Part shown: piece by piece, positions 7,818 to 18,638 of the stretch | Layout: each line of letters opens with the position of its first letter | How positions within the stretch are numbered: position 1 is the stretch's first letter | Origin: Bacteroidales bacterium | Lineage (GTDB): Bacteria; Bacteroidota; Bacteroidia; Bacteroidales; VadinHA17 | Direction: 5' to 3' | Assembly: GCA_016715075.1 (NCBI GenBank) | Contig: JADKBK010000022.1 | Coordinates: 1 to 64,000 of the forward strand | DNA length: 64,000 nucleotides | Position numbers and translations under genes: made by a program | The notes under the pieces: generated by a model | Database searches by the model: none | Told to the model about the DNA's origin: nothing | Seen by the model: only the letters and a program-made list of their open reading frames with translations

Positions 7818-8201
7818 ATGAAAAATCTTAACATGACAAATTCAGGAAAATTTTTATTGAGCATGATTATAGTAATATTTCTTTCAATACCGGCAAAAAG
7901 CCAGATCCCAAAAGATAAACAACTGCATCTTGGCGCAGGAGCCGTTGTTGCTGGCTGGGGTTATATGCTGCCTACTCAATCTTCAGGTTGGAAACCCCTG
8001 GTTTACGGTCTTGGATCTGCTACTATCGCAGGAGCAGGTAAAGAGCTGGCTGATATGGGCGGATTCGGAACACCTGACTGGAAGGACCTTCGCGCAACAG
8101 TGATTGGAGGAGTGGTTAGTGTTGGCGTAATAATGGGTGTAAAAGCAATTTTTAAAACCCATCGTACAAACAAACAGAGAAGATTCGTGTTTGTGCCCTG
8201 A
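7818..8201 (+). CDS. small exported/membrane protein, YfiM/DUF2279-like
   Basis: About 127 aa from the ATG at 7818; an upstream in-frame ATG at 7779 is possible but precedes a poor signal region. The signal peptide (about residues 8-27) ends in AKSQ. The mature part begins DKQLHLGAGAVVAGWGY and has two Gly/Ala-rich hydrophobic segments with GKELADM between them. This pattern recalls the YfiM/DUF2279 family of small periplasmic lipoprotein-like proteins, but here there is no lipobox Cys. It stands alone between the palindrome cluster and a convergent gene. Function unknown. Confidence 0.6.
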   Translation: MKNLNMTNSGKFLLSMIIVIFLSIPAKSQIPKDKQLHLGAGAVVAGWGYMLPTQSSGWKPLVYGLGSATIAGAGKELADMGGFGTPDWKDLRATVIGGVVSVGVIMGVKAIFKTHRTNKQRRFVFVP

Positions 8202-8569
8202 TCACTAAGTTCATAATCAAGAATCAAAATATTAATACATGTCCATGTTTTGTCAACGCAGAAAATATCCGGAATAAAAAAAATTGGTATTCCTTTGAAT
8301 ATAATTGTTAAGGAAAAATTAAAGTTAGAAAAATTACCTGATCGTAACAGATCATTGATCAAGGCAGGTGACAATATCACCGAATGATATTTACACTTAA
8401 ATCAGGATTTTGTTGCCGGGAGGATAATTGCCCGTTAACCTTCCATCGGAGCAGAAATATTTAAAGGATAAATATCATCGGTGATATACTTGCCGGACAG
8501 AAGAGAGTAAATTTTGATTAGAGTTTGGGTAAAACAATTGGGGGAAACTTGTTTTATCTGAAACATCAG
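8202..8569. other. intergenic region, no gene seen
   Basis: AT-rich, with no credible gene. At 8530-8556 TAAAACAA pairs with TTGTTTTA around a purine-rich loop, which could be a weak hairpin. A minus-strand frame overlapping the preceding gene is a shadow. Confidence 0.4.
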
Positions 8570-8602
8570 GTGGCGTAGCGAAAGTTACGCCACAATCTTT
8601 TT
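8570..8602 (+). terminator. hairpin with T-run
   Basis: GTGGCGTA (8570-8577) pairs with TACGCCAC (8586-8593) around an 8-nt loop and is followed by a T-rich run at 8597-8602. It could end transcription coming from the left. It also sits directly after the stop of the minus-strand gene at 8601, so it may serve both sides. Confidence 0.45.
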
Positions 8603-9878
8603 ATGGATGTTGATACTTTCCGCGGTAATCTCTCGCCAGCAGTCCCGAAGCTTCACCATTTCCGGTTAGTTCTTTTTTATTTAAGTCCCATTTTACCTTC
8701 GACCCGGTATAATATGAAATCATTGCAAGCTGAACAATCGCCGTTGACTGAAATGCATCTTCAGGTGTGCAGCTGATTAGTTTCTTATTTTTTGCTTTTA
8801 CGGCATCAAGGAAATTCTTAACATGTATTTCCTGCATACCCTCAGTGGGCACTGACAAGTCTTCTCTTTTACTTCCTTTCCCGGCATCAATGATCACGAT
8901 CCTTGAATCATCCGCAAAAATGGTTCCTTTTTCACCGTGAAAGAAAATCCCGTTATTGAATTCCTTATTTGCATCTCCAATGCCCCACAGTCTGTGCTGC
9001 CATAACAGAGGGGCTCTTTTAAAGGCCATCTGGGATGTGAGAGTGTCAGGAGTAGTTATTTTCCCATTCAGCACATATGTGCCACCTGTTGAATAGAACT
9101 CTGCCGGCATTCCTTCACCTGTTATTTTTCTTATTATATCAATATGATGAATTCCCCAGTCTGTAAGATGACCATTTCCGTATGCTTTTTCAAGTCTCCA
9201 TGCCATATGTCCTATATTCGGGCAGTAATCAAGTTTTGGGGCCGGACCGCACCACTCATCCCAGTCAAGAGAAGCAGGAGGTGGCTGAATGGTGGTATCC
9301 TTTAGTTCGGGATTATAATTAATCTGTGCAGTTATCTGATGAAGATTTCCAATTCTGCCATTATCAAGAAGTTCCTTTGTTTTTTTGAATGCTTCACTCT
9401 GCCTTCTCTGAAAACCAATCTGAACAATATTTCCTGCCTTCTCTGCAGCCTTAACCATTGCAAGTCCTTCCTTAATATCATATGCGAGGGGTTTTTCACA
9501 ATAAATATCAAGGCCCTTCCCGCAGGCAGCGATGAATTGTAAGGCATGCCAGTGAGGGGGTGTGCCGATAAATACAGCATCCAGCCCTTTCATATCAAGA
9601 AGATCGTGATAGTATTTAAATGTTTTTGGCCGCGATCCCTGCAGCTTTTCCAATTCATCCGCACTGGTAGCAAGATGATCAGAGTCGACATCACATATAC
9701 CAGTCACCTCAACCCCGCCAGCTATCAGAGCAGCTTTGGTTATTACCATGCCATACCATCCTGCTCCTATCAGTCCAATTCTTAGCTTTTTATCCTGGGC
9801 TGCAGCCGGGATAAATAGATTAGTCGCAACGGCGGCAGAGCCTATAGAGGTCACCTTGATAAATTTTCTTCTTTCCAT
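8601..9878 (-). CDS. Gfo/Idh/MocA-family NAD(P)-dependent oxidoreductase, exported
   Basis: 425 aa. The N-terminus ERRKFIKVTSIGSAAVATN is a twin-arginine-like leader ending near AAAQ, so the enzyme probably acts in the periplasm, as many Bacteroidota paralogues do. A Rossmann fold starts at about residue 32 with IGLIGAGWYG. The family motif CEKPLAYD lies near 130, and the alpha/beta C-terminal domain carries GHLTDWGIHHIDI with the probable active-site His. The family oxidises or reduces sugars and inositols or cleaves glycosides by a redox route; the substrate cannot be read here. A -7 box lies at 9908-9915. The nearby sulfatases and maturase suggest a role in sulfated-glycan use. Confidence 0.88.
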   Translation of the reverse strand: MERRKFIKVTSIGSAAVATNLFIPAAAQDKKLRIGLIGAGWYGMVITKAALIAGGVEVTGICDVDSDHLATSADELEKLQGSRPKTFKYYHDLLDMKGLDAVFIGTPPHWHALQFIAACGKGLDIYCEKPLAYDIKEGLAMVKAAEKAGNIVQIGFQRRQSEAFKKTKELLDNGRIGNLHQITAQINYNPELKDTTIQPPPASLDWDEWCGPAPKLDYCPNIGHMAWRLEKAYGNGHLTDWGIHHIDIIRKITGEGMPAEFYSTGGTYVLNGKITTPDTLTSQMAFKRAPLLWQHRLWGIGDANKEFNNGIFFHGEKGTIFADDSRIVIIDAGKGSKREDLSVPTEGMQEIHVKNFLDAVKAKNKKLISCTPEDAFQSTAIVQLAMISYYTGSKVKWDLNKKELTGNGEASGLLARDYRGKYQHP

Positions 9879-9907
9879 ACCGGGTGAAAATTAAGTTCAT
9901 ATATTAT

Positions 9908-9915
9908 CAAAAATA
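9908..9915 (-). promoter_or_regulatory. -7 box of the Gfo/Idh gene
   Basis: TATTTTTG on the minus strand matches TAnnTTTG, 30 nt upstream of the ATG at 9878. Confidence 0.35.
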
Positions 9916-10003
9916 GTAATAAAAATTGAGTGGCAGTCATTTGAGATCAGATGGTGATCATTATAAAAATTGTTGTATGTTTATAACAGTTTTATTTTTA
10001 CAG

Positions 10004-10125
10004 AAGCACCTTTGTGCTTCCCTTAGTGCCACATATAGTGAATTTTTTGCTTAAGATTTTTTTAACACGAAGGACACAAAGTTTAGCACGAAGGGCACAA
10101 AGGTTAGCAAAAAGACGAAAAGACA
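10004..10125. repeat. hairpin plus 8-bp CACGAAGG/ACACAAAG units
   Basis: GAAGCAC and GTGCTTC form a 7-bp stem with a 4-nt loop near the start. At 10066-10102 come cacgaagg, acacaaag, a 5-nt spacer, then cacgaagg, gcacaaag. The unit is again 8 bp and resembles the CACAGAG family at 542 and 1229. Confidence 0.65.
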
Positions 10126-10160
10126 AATTCTGAATTAACTTATAATAAACCGTATTGCAG

Positions 10161-11696
10161 ATGAAAAGTTCACATCAGATTAACTGGAAGAAGTTATTTT
10201 TCACTATTTTAAGGATGGCTGTCGGCTGGCATTTTCTTTATGAAGGCGTTTCCAAGCTTGTGATATCCAACTGGAGTTCGTATTCATATCTTGCCAATTC
10301 ATCGGGTCCGTTTTCAGGCCTTTATCACTCGATTGCAGCGTCGCCGCATCTTCTGAAAGTAATTGATCTGCTGAATATCTACGGCTTGATCCTTATTGGC
10401 CTGGGATTGTTCATAGGGATCTTTGCCAGACTCTCTGCAGTAGCAGGTGCTCTTCTGCTTACACTCTACTATTTTGCCTACCCGCCTTTCGGAGCTTATC
10501 TCTTTAATACAGGCGAAGGTCATCTCTTTATTGTAGACAAGCTCTTTATTGAGACGGCAGTTCTCCTTTTCCTGGCATTCTACAAAGAACATGGATTTGG
10601 AATAGACTACCTTATTGATTTGATAAGAATAAAGACTGGTAAAAAGGTCCCTGGGGATAATATTGATGTTACTTATTCAGGATCGCGCCGGGAAGCCCTG
10701 AAGAACCTTGCAACACTGCCTGTTCTTGGGATTATGGGTTTTCTGGCAGCACAGAATAACAGGAAATACGGTATTGATGTTATGTCAGGTGCGACTATTC
10801 AGTTGAAACAATCAGCTATCGGAGAATTGAAAGGTACACTGCCTACGGGGAAAATCGGTGACCATGTTCTCAGCCGTATGGTTCTTGGAGGAAATCTTAT
10901 CGGGGGCTGGGCACATTCCAGGGACCTGATCTATGTTCCTGAACTTTTCAAGGCATACAATAGCGAACGGAAAATATACGAAACACTGATCCTGGCTGAA
11001 AAGGCCGGGGTTAATGCAATCAACATCGGTTTTCCAACCAATGCGCTAATAGCCAAATACAAGAAGACTACAGGCAGCAAGATCAAGGTAATATCCCAGG
11101 TCCACCCGGATATGGAGAAGAACGATTACTTTGTCAATATCAACAAGGCTATTGACTTTGGGGTTGACATTGTACAGGTTCAGGGTAACTGGTGCGACTG
11201 GCTTGTGAGGGATAACAAGATTGAGGTTATCGGCAAGATGCTCGACAGGATCAGAAGCCAGAAGTATACGGCCGGTCTTGCTGCACATTCAGTTGAATCA
11301 CTCATTGCTTGTGAAAACATTGGGATCATCCCCGACTATTACATGAAGACCATGCATCATGACAAGTACTGGTCTGCACATCCGCGGGAATTTCGCCATG
11401 CCTTTGAAGTTGACGGTGAGGAATACCTTGATCATAACAGGTTTCATAACAATATGTTCTGTCTGTTCCCGGAACGCACTGTTGAATTCGTTAATAAGGC
11501 GAAGGTGCCGGTGATGGGTTACAAAGTACTGGCAGCCGGAGCAATTGAACCTAAAGACGGATTCAAATGGGCATTCGATAATGGCGCCGATTTCATTTGT
11601 GTCGGGATGTTCGATTTTCAGATAGTGAAAGACGTTAATATATGTCTTGAGGTCCTTAATGGAATAACAGACAGAAAACGTGAATGGTATGGGTAG
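10161..11696 (+). CDS. DoxX-like membrane domain fused to a TIM-barrel (aldo/keto reductase-like) domain
   Basis: About 511 aa. Residues 10-150 form a DoxX/DoxD-like four-helix membrane domain (FFTILRMAVGWHFLYEGVSK start, then IYGLILIGLGLFIGIFARLS and a helix near FIETAVLLFLAFY). At about 175-195 a second leader-like segment SRREALKNLATLPVLGIMGF resembles a twin-arginine signal inside the protein. The remaining 300 residues look like a TIM barrel of the aldo/keto reductase-like class (SRMVLGGNLIGGWAHSRD, AEKAGVNAINIGFP, DNGADFICVGMFDF). No catalytic tetrad could be assigned. It is 13 nt upstream of the sulfatase maturase and probably co-transcribed. The ATG at 10161 is chosen over an upstream TTG. 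Confidence 0.75.
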   Translation: MKSSHQINWKKLFFTILRMAVGWHFLYEGVSKLVISNWSSYSYLANSSGPFSGLYHSIAASPHLLKVIDLLNIYGLILIGLGLFIGIFARLSAVAGALLLTLYYFAYPPFGAYLFNTGEGHLFIVDKLFIETAVLLFLAFYKEHGFGIDYLIDLIRIKTGKKVPGDNIDVTYSGSRREALKNLATLPVLGIMGFLAAQNNRKYGIDVMSGATIQLKQSAIGELKGTLPTGKIGDHVLSRMVLGGNLIGGWAHSRDLIYVPELFKAYNSERKIYETLILAEKAGVNAINIGFPTNALIAKYKKTTGSKIKVISQVHPDMEKNDYFVNINKAIDFGVDIVQVQGNWCDWLVRDNKIEVIGKMLDRIRSQKYTAGLAAHSVESLIACENIGIIPDYYMKTMHHDKYWSAHPREFRHAFEVDGEEYLDHNRFHNNMFCLFPERTVEFVNKAKVPVMGYKVLAAGAIEPKDGFKWAFDNGADFICVGMFDFQIVKDVNICLEVLNGITDRKREWYG

Positions 11697-11709
11697 TTAA
11701 AAGTATCCA

Positions 11710-13062
11710 ATGGATTTACTTTTCAATGATGCGCTGAAATTACAGAGACCCGACGCATTCAGCATAATGGTGAAGCCAACAGGTCCGTTATGTAATCTGA
11801 ATTGCACATATTGCTATTATCTGGTTAAGAAGAAGATGTATGGCGGAGAGAATGATTTCCGCATGAAAGATGATCTTCTTGAAGCCTTCATAAAAAATTA
11901 CATTGAAGTTCAGCAGGTTCCTGTGGTAACATTTGTCTGGCAGGGTGGTGAACCAACCTTGCTGGGATTGGATTTTTTCCGTAAAGCAGTTGACCTTCAA
12001 CGAAAATATGCCAACGGGAAAACTATTGAAAATGCCTTCCAGACCAACGGGACAATGCTCACGGATGACTGGTGCAGATTCTTTGCCGATAATAAAATGC
12101 TCGTCGGGATCTCGATTGACGGTGAAGAGCACAATCACGATCATTACAGGAAAACCCGCACGGGAGGAGGAACCTTTAAGAAAGTGATGAAGGGGATTGA
12201 ACTGCTTCGGAAGAATAAGGCAGAATTCAATACGCTAAGCTGTGTTAATAGCTATAATGTAAACTATGCCTCAGATACCTACAGATTCCTGAAAAATATC
12301 GGCAGCGGATTCATCCAGTTCCTGCCGGTGGTTGAAAGAGTTGCTTTTGAACATGATGGAGCCAGTCTGATTCTTGTGCCACCTTCATATAGTGATAAAG
12401 CTGCAGTTGCTGAATGGTCGGTAGGGGCTGAAGATTTTGGCCGTTTTCTTATAACCATTTTCAATGAGTGGGTAAGAAATGATGTCGCGAGATTCTATGT
12501 CCAGATTTTCGATGTCACACTGGCTAATTATGTAGGTGAACTGCCCGGACTATGCGTCTTTGCCGAGACATGCGGGGATGCCCTTGTTATGGAACATAAC
12601 GGGGATCTGTTTTCATGTGACCATTTTGTTTACGCCGATAATTACCTGGGGAATATTTCAACATCTTCCATGGTCGAAATGGTGAAATCACAAAAGCAGT
12701 TTGACTTCGGTATAGACAAAAGGAACAAGCTGCCTGCGTTCTGTCTTCAATGTGATGTCCAGTATGCCTGCCATGGCGAATGTCCAAAGCACAGGTTCGC
12801 AAATACACCTGATGGTAAACCGGGACTGAATTACCTTTGCAAGGGTTATAAATCGTTTTTCCATCACGTTGAACCATATATGGAATTTATGGCTAAGGAG
12901 CTCAAAAACAGAAGGGCTCCCGCCAATGTTATGACCTGGATAAGGAACAGGGAAAACCAGGCAGTAAGACCGCTGATCCCCGAAAGAAATGATCCCTGTC
13001 CGTGCGGGAGCGGGAAAAAGTACAAGAATTGCTGTGCTGGATATCAATCATTTTTGAAATGA
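11710..13062 (+). CDS. anaerobic sulfatase-maturating enzyme (radical SAM, SPASM)
   Basis: 450 aa. It converts the active-site Cys or Ser of type I sulfatases to formylglycine in the cytoplasm, using S-adenosylmethionine. The radical SAM cluster CNLNCTYCYY lies near residues 28-37. WQGGEPTLLG, QTNGTML and GISIDG are family hallmarks. The SPASM region has the paired auxiliary-cluster cysteines (CVFAETCGD, SCDHF, CLQCDVQYACHGECPKHR). The C-terminus carries an SEC-C zinc motif, CPCGSGKKYKNCC. It serves the three sulfatases at 19350-24025, which include Ser-type and Cys-type sites; this maturase class handles both. Confidence 0.95.
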   Translation: MDLLFNDALKLQRPDAFSIMVKPTGPLCNLNCTYCYYLVKKKMYGGENDFRMKDDLLEAFIKNYIEVQQVPVVTFVWQGGEPTLLGLDFFRKAVDLQRKYANGKTIENAFQTNGTMLTDDWCRFFADNKMLVGISIDGEEHNHDHYRKTRTGGGTFKKVMKGIELLRKNKAEFNTLSCVNSYNVNYASDTYRFLKNIGSGFIQFLPVVERVAFEHDGASLILVPPSYSDKAAVAEWSVGAEDFGRFLITIFNEWVRNDVARFYVQIFDVTLANYVGELPGLCVFAETCGDALVMEHNGDLFSCDHFVYADNYLGNISTSSMVEMVKSQKQFDFGIDKRNKLPAFCLQCDVQYACHGECPKHRFANTPDGKPGLNYLCKGYKSFFHHVEPYMEFMAKELKNRRAPANVMTWIRNRENQAVRPLIPERNDPCPCGSGKKYKNCCAGYQSFLK

Positions 13063-13102
13063 AGATGAAGATTATTGTGAATATTTGAAAATTCAAATAG
13101 AT

Positions 13103-16100
13103 CTAAAATCTTAACCCGACAATAATCATATCATCAATTTGTTCCTTATCACCCTTCCATTCATTCATTGTTTCCTGGAGTTTACAGCATTGTGCCTCCA
13201 TTGGAAACGGCTGCAAACTGACTAACAGGGTTTTAAAGTTTGCATACTTGAATTTTTTATATTTTGGTCCTCCGAACTGGTCAGCATATCCGTCTGAAAA
13301 AAGATAAATCGTATCACCACTTTTCACATTAAAGGTATGACGGGTGAATGAGTCCATCCTCTCATGAATTCCAACCGGCATTTTATCACCTTTAATCTCC
13401 TCCAGTTCCCCGTTTCTGACAAGGTACAGAGGATTATTAGCTCCTGAAAAGCTGATTAAGCCATTTGATTTATCATAAGCGATAAGACTCGCATCCATTC
13501 CATCACGGGCTTCTCCGATCTGACCAGCCTGTTTCAAAGCTTTAATAATATAATTTCTCAGCTGATTGAGGATCTCTTCAGGATACATATCCCCTGACTT
13601 ATTAACAATCTCATTGAGGAAAGAAATTCCAAGCATACTCATTAATGCACCAGGAACACCATGCCCTGTGCAGTCTACTGCTGCTACATAAGTGAAATTT
13701 GCTTTTTCAGTAACCCAGTAGAAATCACCGCTGACAATATCTCTGGGCTTAAACAGTATAAAATGTTCAGGAAGAATCTTTCTCAAAGCGCCAGATTCCG
13801 GCAGCAAAGATCTTTGTATTCTCTCAGAATAGTAAATACTGTCAGTTATCTCCTTTTTCTGTTCAATTATCTTATCTCTTTGAGCAGTAGCCAAATCACG
13901 CTGGCCTTCTATCTCAAGGTTAGCCAGCTGAAGCTCATTTGTCCTGATTCGTACTATTTCTTCAAGTTTTCTCTTCTGGGCTTCGATGCTTTTCACCCTC
14001 TGTTTATAGAAAAGCCATATAAGTAAAGCAATTGCGATTATCAGCAGGGCGCGGAAAACAACCGTATTATACCAGGCAGTTTTTATATTGAATTCGTATT
14101 TTTTCGCATATCCCCAGATATTATTATCACCTTTTGCTTTATATATGAACTCATAAGTACCAGGAGGAAGATTATTATAATATGCCTTAAATTCTTTCCC
14201 TTTGTGATATGAGGAATAATCATTACCTGTTCCTCTTAAATAGAACTCATACTCAATTGATTCCTTACTTTTATAAGTTAATGCTGAGATTTCGAAGATG
14301 AGATTATTCTGATTATACCTGAATGTATGGCCGTCAGTGTTATCAATTTTCCTTCCATTGAGTAAAGTTCGTTCAATATAGCACTCAGGTGTATAGGAGA
14401 TAGTACTTTTGGCACGCATATTAAAGTTACTTATTCCATGGAATGTCCCGATCCAGAGTAATCCGTTCCTGTCAAGAAAAAGGCCGGCGGGTGTTATTTC
14501 ATCAGCGGAAAGACCATCTTTTGAATCAATATAATAATCTGACTCAAAGTAAGTTTTGTTAAAATATGAGATACCCTGATTTGTTCCTAACCAGAGATAG
14601 TTTCTGTTTTTTGCCGGGAAAATTGATTTAACCACCGTAGAATTTCCGACAGAAACGAACTGGATGTTATCGAAATCACTGTTTTTAATATAGGCCAGAC
14701 CAAAGTCAGTACCCAGCCAGAGAATTCCGTTATCATTATAAACAGAATATACCTGGCAATCCATTTCCGCCAGCGACTTCAAAGAACCGTTTTTAAGTTC
14801 GATCAGTCCATTGGATGATCCTCCTATAATCCGGCCATCTTTCTCAATCAGCCTGGTTACATTTGATGACCACTTATTCTTAATAACCAGAGGATCAGAA
14901 GTGAAACCGGAAAGATAATAGAGTATCCCATTAAATCCTGTAAGTATAACAATCTCTCCCTTCGAAGAGATAAATACACCTTCCGGACTCATGATCATCT
15001 CTTTAAACCGGGATTGCTGAACAATTGACAAAGAATGCTGATCGACTTCATATAAACCTTTGCTGTTCGCAAACAGAATGTTTCCATTGGCTAATTTTCC
15101 CATCACATACTTCTGATTATCGCTGCCTAACCTGGGAGTAAAATTGATTAGTTCCTCTTCATAATAGAAAACGCCATTGTTTGAAGCAATCCAGAGCCGG
15201 TCAGAATTGTCAGCATAGAAAGAGTATATAAAAGAATTTATAGTATTCGGGTAGAAATTCCTAAGTCCCTCATACTTTGACAATCGCTGCAAGCCACCGG
15301 AGAATCCCACCCAGATATTATCTTCCTTATCTATCAGAAACGACATAATCTTATTGTCCTTTATGCCTTTTTTCTGTTCATACTGAATTGCCTCCTGGTC
15401 AGTGGATATTGCCTGGATTATTCTGGAATCCGTTACCAGCCAGACCGATCCGTATTTATTTGTACTGATATTATTAATTATTTCATTCTGAACATTAAGC
15501 GTACTGTTCAGGTTCCTGAATTTACCTGACATCCCATTCTTTTTAATCTCCGGTATAGCTGCAATAAGTAATCCCTGTCTCGTTGAAAACCAGATACTGT
15601 CGTTCTTATCAACAAAAGCCGAATAACACTCTTCTTTGGTCAATTGAGAAACCTGATTCAATTTTGAAGAGAATAAGTATATTCCGTTTGCAGTTGAGAT
15701 AAATTTATCTCCGGTTTTCGGATCTTCATCGATGCTGTATACAGAAACGGGAAGGTTTGGGAAATCCTGGTTAAGGTGATGCTGTGAGCCGGATTTATTC
15801 AGGAAATATACTCCGTCATCTCCGATAAACCATTTATTATCAGTTTTATCTATAAAGATTGAATGAAACCCGGTATTTGTGAAAATTCTATTGCTTATTG
15901 TATCATTATTAAAAAGTGCAACTCCCTTAGATGTTGCCATAAATATTGTCCCAACAGAATCCTGATCAATATCTTCACAGAATTATCACCATGTTCGGGG
16001 TTTGGCTTAACTGACTTCATCTCTCTTCCATTATACCTTACCGCGCCGGAACTTGTACCAAACCACATGTAGCCCTTTGAATCCTGGAATATTGAAAAGA

Positions 16101-17748
16101 TCTCCTCCTGTGGCAATCCATCATTTGAGCCATAAAGAACATATGGCAGCTGACCTGGTTGTACACCCTCATAATAAGCATTAACAAAAGCCTCCGGGGA
16201 TTGAAGGTTCTTCCTTTGCATTGCCTTTGTAAGTGTATTTATCAGGCCATTTTTTTGTGATTGAGTCATGAATTTATTCAGCTCTGCCTCAAGTTTTGGC
16301 TGATCTTTTCTTAATCCCCAGCAAATATTTAGACTCCCAAGCGAGATCTTTGCTTCCAGATCAGGATATTCCGGCAGCTCTGAAAATACGTTATCCATAA
16401 TCGTATAATCTGCTTTGCCCGATGCAACTTCATGAAGCAGGTTATTGGCCGATTCATAATAAAAATTTCCCAGCTTGTTTTTTGTAAGAAGATCTACATA
16501 TGCAGACCCTTTAGTTGTAACACATTTAAGTTTACGCAGGTCGTCAACACTCTTAATCTTCAAATCTTTCCTGGCAATCACAGAATATTCAGTGGGATAT
16601 ACAGGGACAAAGTCTATTTTTTTTGAACGCCATTCCAGAACAGAAAATATCTCACAGGCTACATCAAAATAATTGAACCAGTCTGGTGTGTAAGCACTGT
16701 CGCGAACAAATCTTCCATCAGCTGTTTCCCAGTATTTATTCAGGGAGGGAGTAATAACATATTCAAGGGATACCCCGAGATAATCGGCAAACTCCTCAGC
16801 CAGTGCGTGCATAGGCTGCTTTTCTCCACCCTCTTTATAAACCAGCGAGCGGTCGCGAAGTGCAACGATTAGTTTCCCGGAAGAAAGAATCTCATCAAGA
16901 TCTCTTTTATATCTTATACTTCTTTTATTCTTACTGATTTTTTCAAGATAAGAGGTATATGATACTGAGAACTCGGAGTTGAATACCTGATTAAGCACTC
17001 CGTTGTTTTCAATCGTCCTGAAAAAATCAGTCACCTCTCTTTTCAGACTATTCCCTTTTTCGACTGCCCAGGCTGTTTTTGTAACAGGGCTTATCGATAA
17101 GGCAATAGTGTATTTCATATCATTCAGCTTAATGAAATTCAGCGCTTCATCTGCATCAAGAATTATCCCGAAAACCTTTCCAGCCTGAAAGAGATCCTTC
17201 GACTCGCTTCCCGTTTTGGTAGGTTCCAGATTTATCAGATTATTGTTCTCCTTGTTTATTGCTTTTAAGTTGGATTCAAAGCTGGTCCCTTCCATAAATG
17301 CTATTGTCTTTCCTTTTAGCATAGAGAAGTCACTTACAGCACCACTATCTTTATCAATTACCAGGAGTTCTGCAGAATTTAAAGTTTCAGCAAAGTCAAA
17401 TAATTTTTTTCTCCAGTCGAGAACGGTAAAAGTGCTGCAGATTATGTCAACTTTTTTAAAAATGTCAGGGGTATAAGATATCAGGGGATCCGTCTCAATT
17501 TCCGGGGGCACCTTTCCATCCTTCATGAAAGCTTCCTCCCAGTCCATATCCACGATTACCAGCTCAACATTCAGATATTTCGCAAATTCAACAGCAAGCT
17601 GGTAATTGATATTCTTCCTGTCATCAATTGTCATTCCTACGTAGATCTTGCCGCTTCTTCTTATTACAGAAGGATCCCTGGAAAATGACAGAGTATTAAT
17701 TAATAAGAAATTAATCAGGGCAACGAAAAATATCAGACGGTACTTCAT
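13103..17748 (-). CDS. large sensor: two SBP domains, Reg_prop propeller, Y_Y_Y, SpoIIE/PP2C phosphatase (frameshifted)
   Basis: About 1548 aa after joining two frames at the tt at 15974-15975, where one restored base gives NSVKDIDQDSVGTIFMATSKG. A signal peptide (1-23) leads to two solute-binding modules of the SBP_bac_3 type (about 28-255 and 285-535, each starting GKIYVGM or GKLIVALRD). A two-component-regulator propeller (about 555-1170) with repeated WFGT/WLGT motifs and a Y_Y_Y domain follow. After a single membrane helix (VVFRALLIIAIALLIWLFY) comes a coiled coil and a SpoIIE-type PP2C phosphatase (SGDFYW, VDCTGHGVPGA, DDMIIVGLR). Periplasmic ligand or state is probably converted to cytoplasmic dephosphorylation. 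No kinase domain is present. Confidence 0.88.
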
Positions 17749-17869
17749 GATTATGTTGGATCTATATTATAATACCTGACAATTGATTTATGCGCTATCT
17801 GTTTCCAAAGCCTGTGTTCAGTTTTAATGTTCTTATGTAGTGAGCACAGGGATCACATTAAGTTATATT

Positions 17870-18619
17870 TTATACCATACCATTAAATGCCTTAGCTATC
17901 AGGAAGGCCGCTGTTGCTGCAATGATCCCTATCAGCATTACTTTAAGCGCTCCTTTGACAGGCGGCTGCCCTGTTACTTTGCTTTTGAAATAACCAAAGA
18001 TGAAGAGACAAACCACAGTTAGTATCGCCGAGATCATTAATCCTTCAATTGGTGTTTGTGTGAAGAAATATGCTGTCAGCGGTATTAGTCCGCCGACAAT
18101 GTAGGAGAGTCCTATGGTAGCTGCACTGTTCCTTGCCCTGTTGGCATTGGGCTTTTCGAGTCCAAGCTCATATTTCATCATGAAGTCAACCCACTTGTGC
18201 TTATCTTTTGCCAGCTCATCGGCAATGATATTCTGTGTTGTTATATTCAGACCATATTCTTCAAATATGACCCTGACCTCATTTTTTTCTCTTTCCGGGA
18301 GATTCTCAACTTCATCATATTCCCGTTCCAGTTCTGCCTGATAATGTTCCTGTTCCGTTTTGCCTGCGAGGTATCCGCCTAGTCCCATAGCAATACTTCC
18401 TGCCACGATCTCAGCAACCCCTGCTGTAATTACAACAGCGTTACTGTGAACAGCTCCGCTCAGTCCGGCGGCAAGGGCAAATGGAACTGTCAGCCCGTCG
18501 GACATTCCAATTACAATGTCAGTGATGAATGCTGAACTTCCCAGGTGCTTCTCATCATGTGTATCAGTTGTGACTGAAACTGTGTTCATATACTCTTTTT
18601 TACGCCGTCTGAAATTCAT
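17870..18619 (-). CDS. VIT1/CCC1-family Fe2+/Mn2+ transporter
   Basis: 249 aa. Membrane helices at about 30-50 and 60-80 carry DIVIGMSDGLTVPFALAAGL and GSIAMGLGGYLAGK, the first-half signature of the CCC1/VIT1 family. An acidic helical cytoplasmic insert (EQEHYQAELEREYDEVENL) with Glu residues likely to bind metal follows, then three further helices. It probably moves iron or manganese across the inner membrane. It lies 19 nt downstream of the DUF1003 gene on the same strand and is likely co-transcribed. An in-frame Met ten residues later is another possible start. Confidence 0.9.
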   Translation of the reverse strand: MNFRRRKKEYMNTVSVTTDTHDEKHLGSSAFITDIVIGMSDGLTVPFALAAGLSGAVHSNAVVITAGVAEIVAGSIAMGLGGYLAGKTEQEHYQAELEREYDEVENLPEREKNEVRVIFEEYGLNITTQNIIADELAKDKHKWVDFMMKYELGLEKPNANRARNSAATIGLSYIVGGLIPLTAYFFTQTPIEGLMISAILTVVCLFIFGYFKSKVTGQPPVKGALKVMLIGIIAATAAFLIAKAFNGMV

Positions 18620-18638
18620 CTTTTTAAATACATATCAA

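Noticed and set aside
8003..8380. 125-codon minus-strand frame overlapping the 7818-8201 gene
   Set aside because: More than half is antisense to a gene with a signal peptide and conserved motif, and the rest has no domain.
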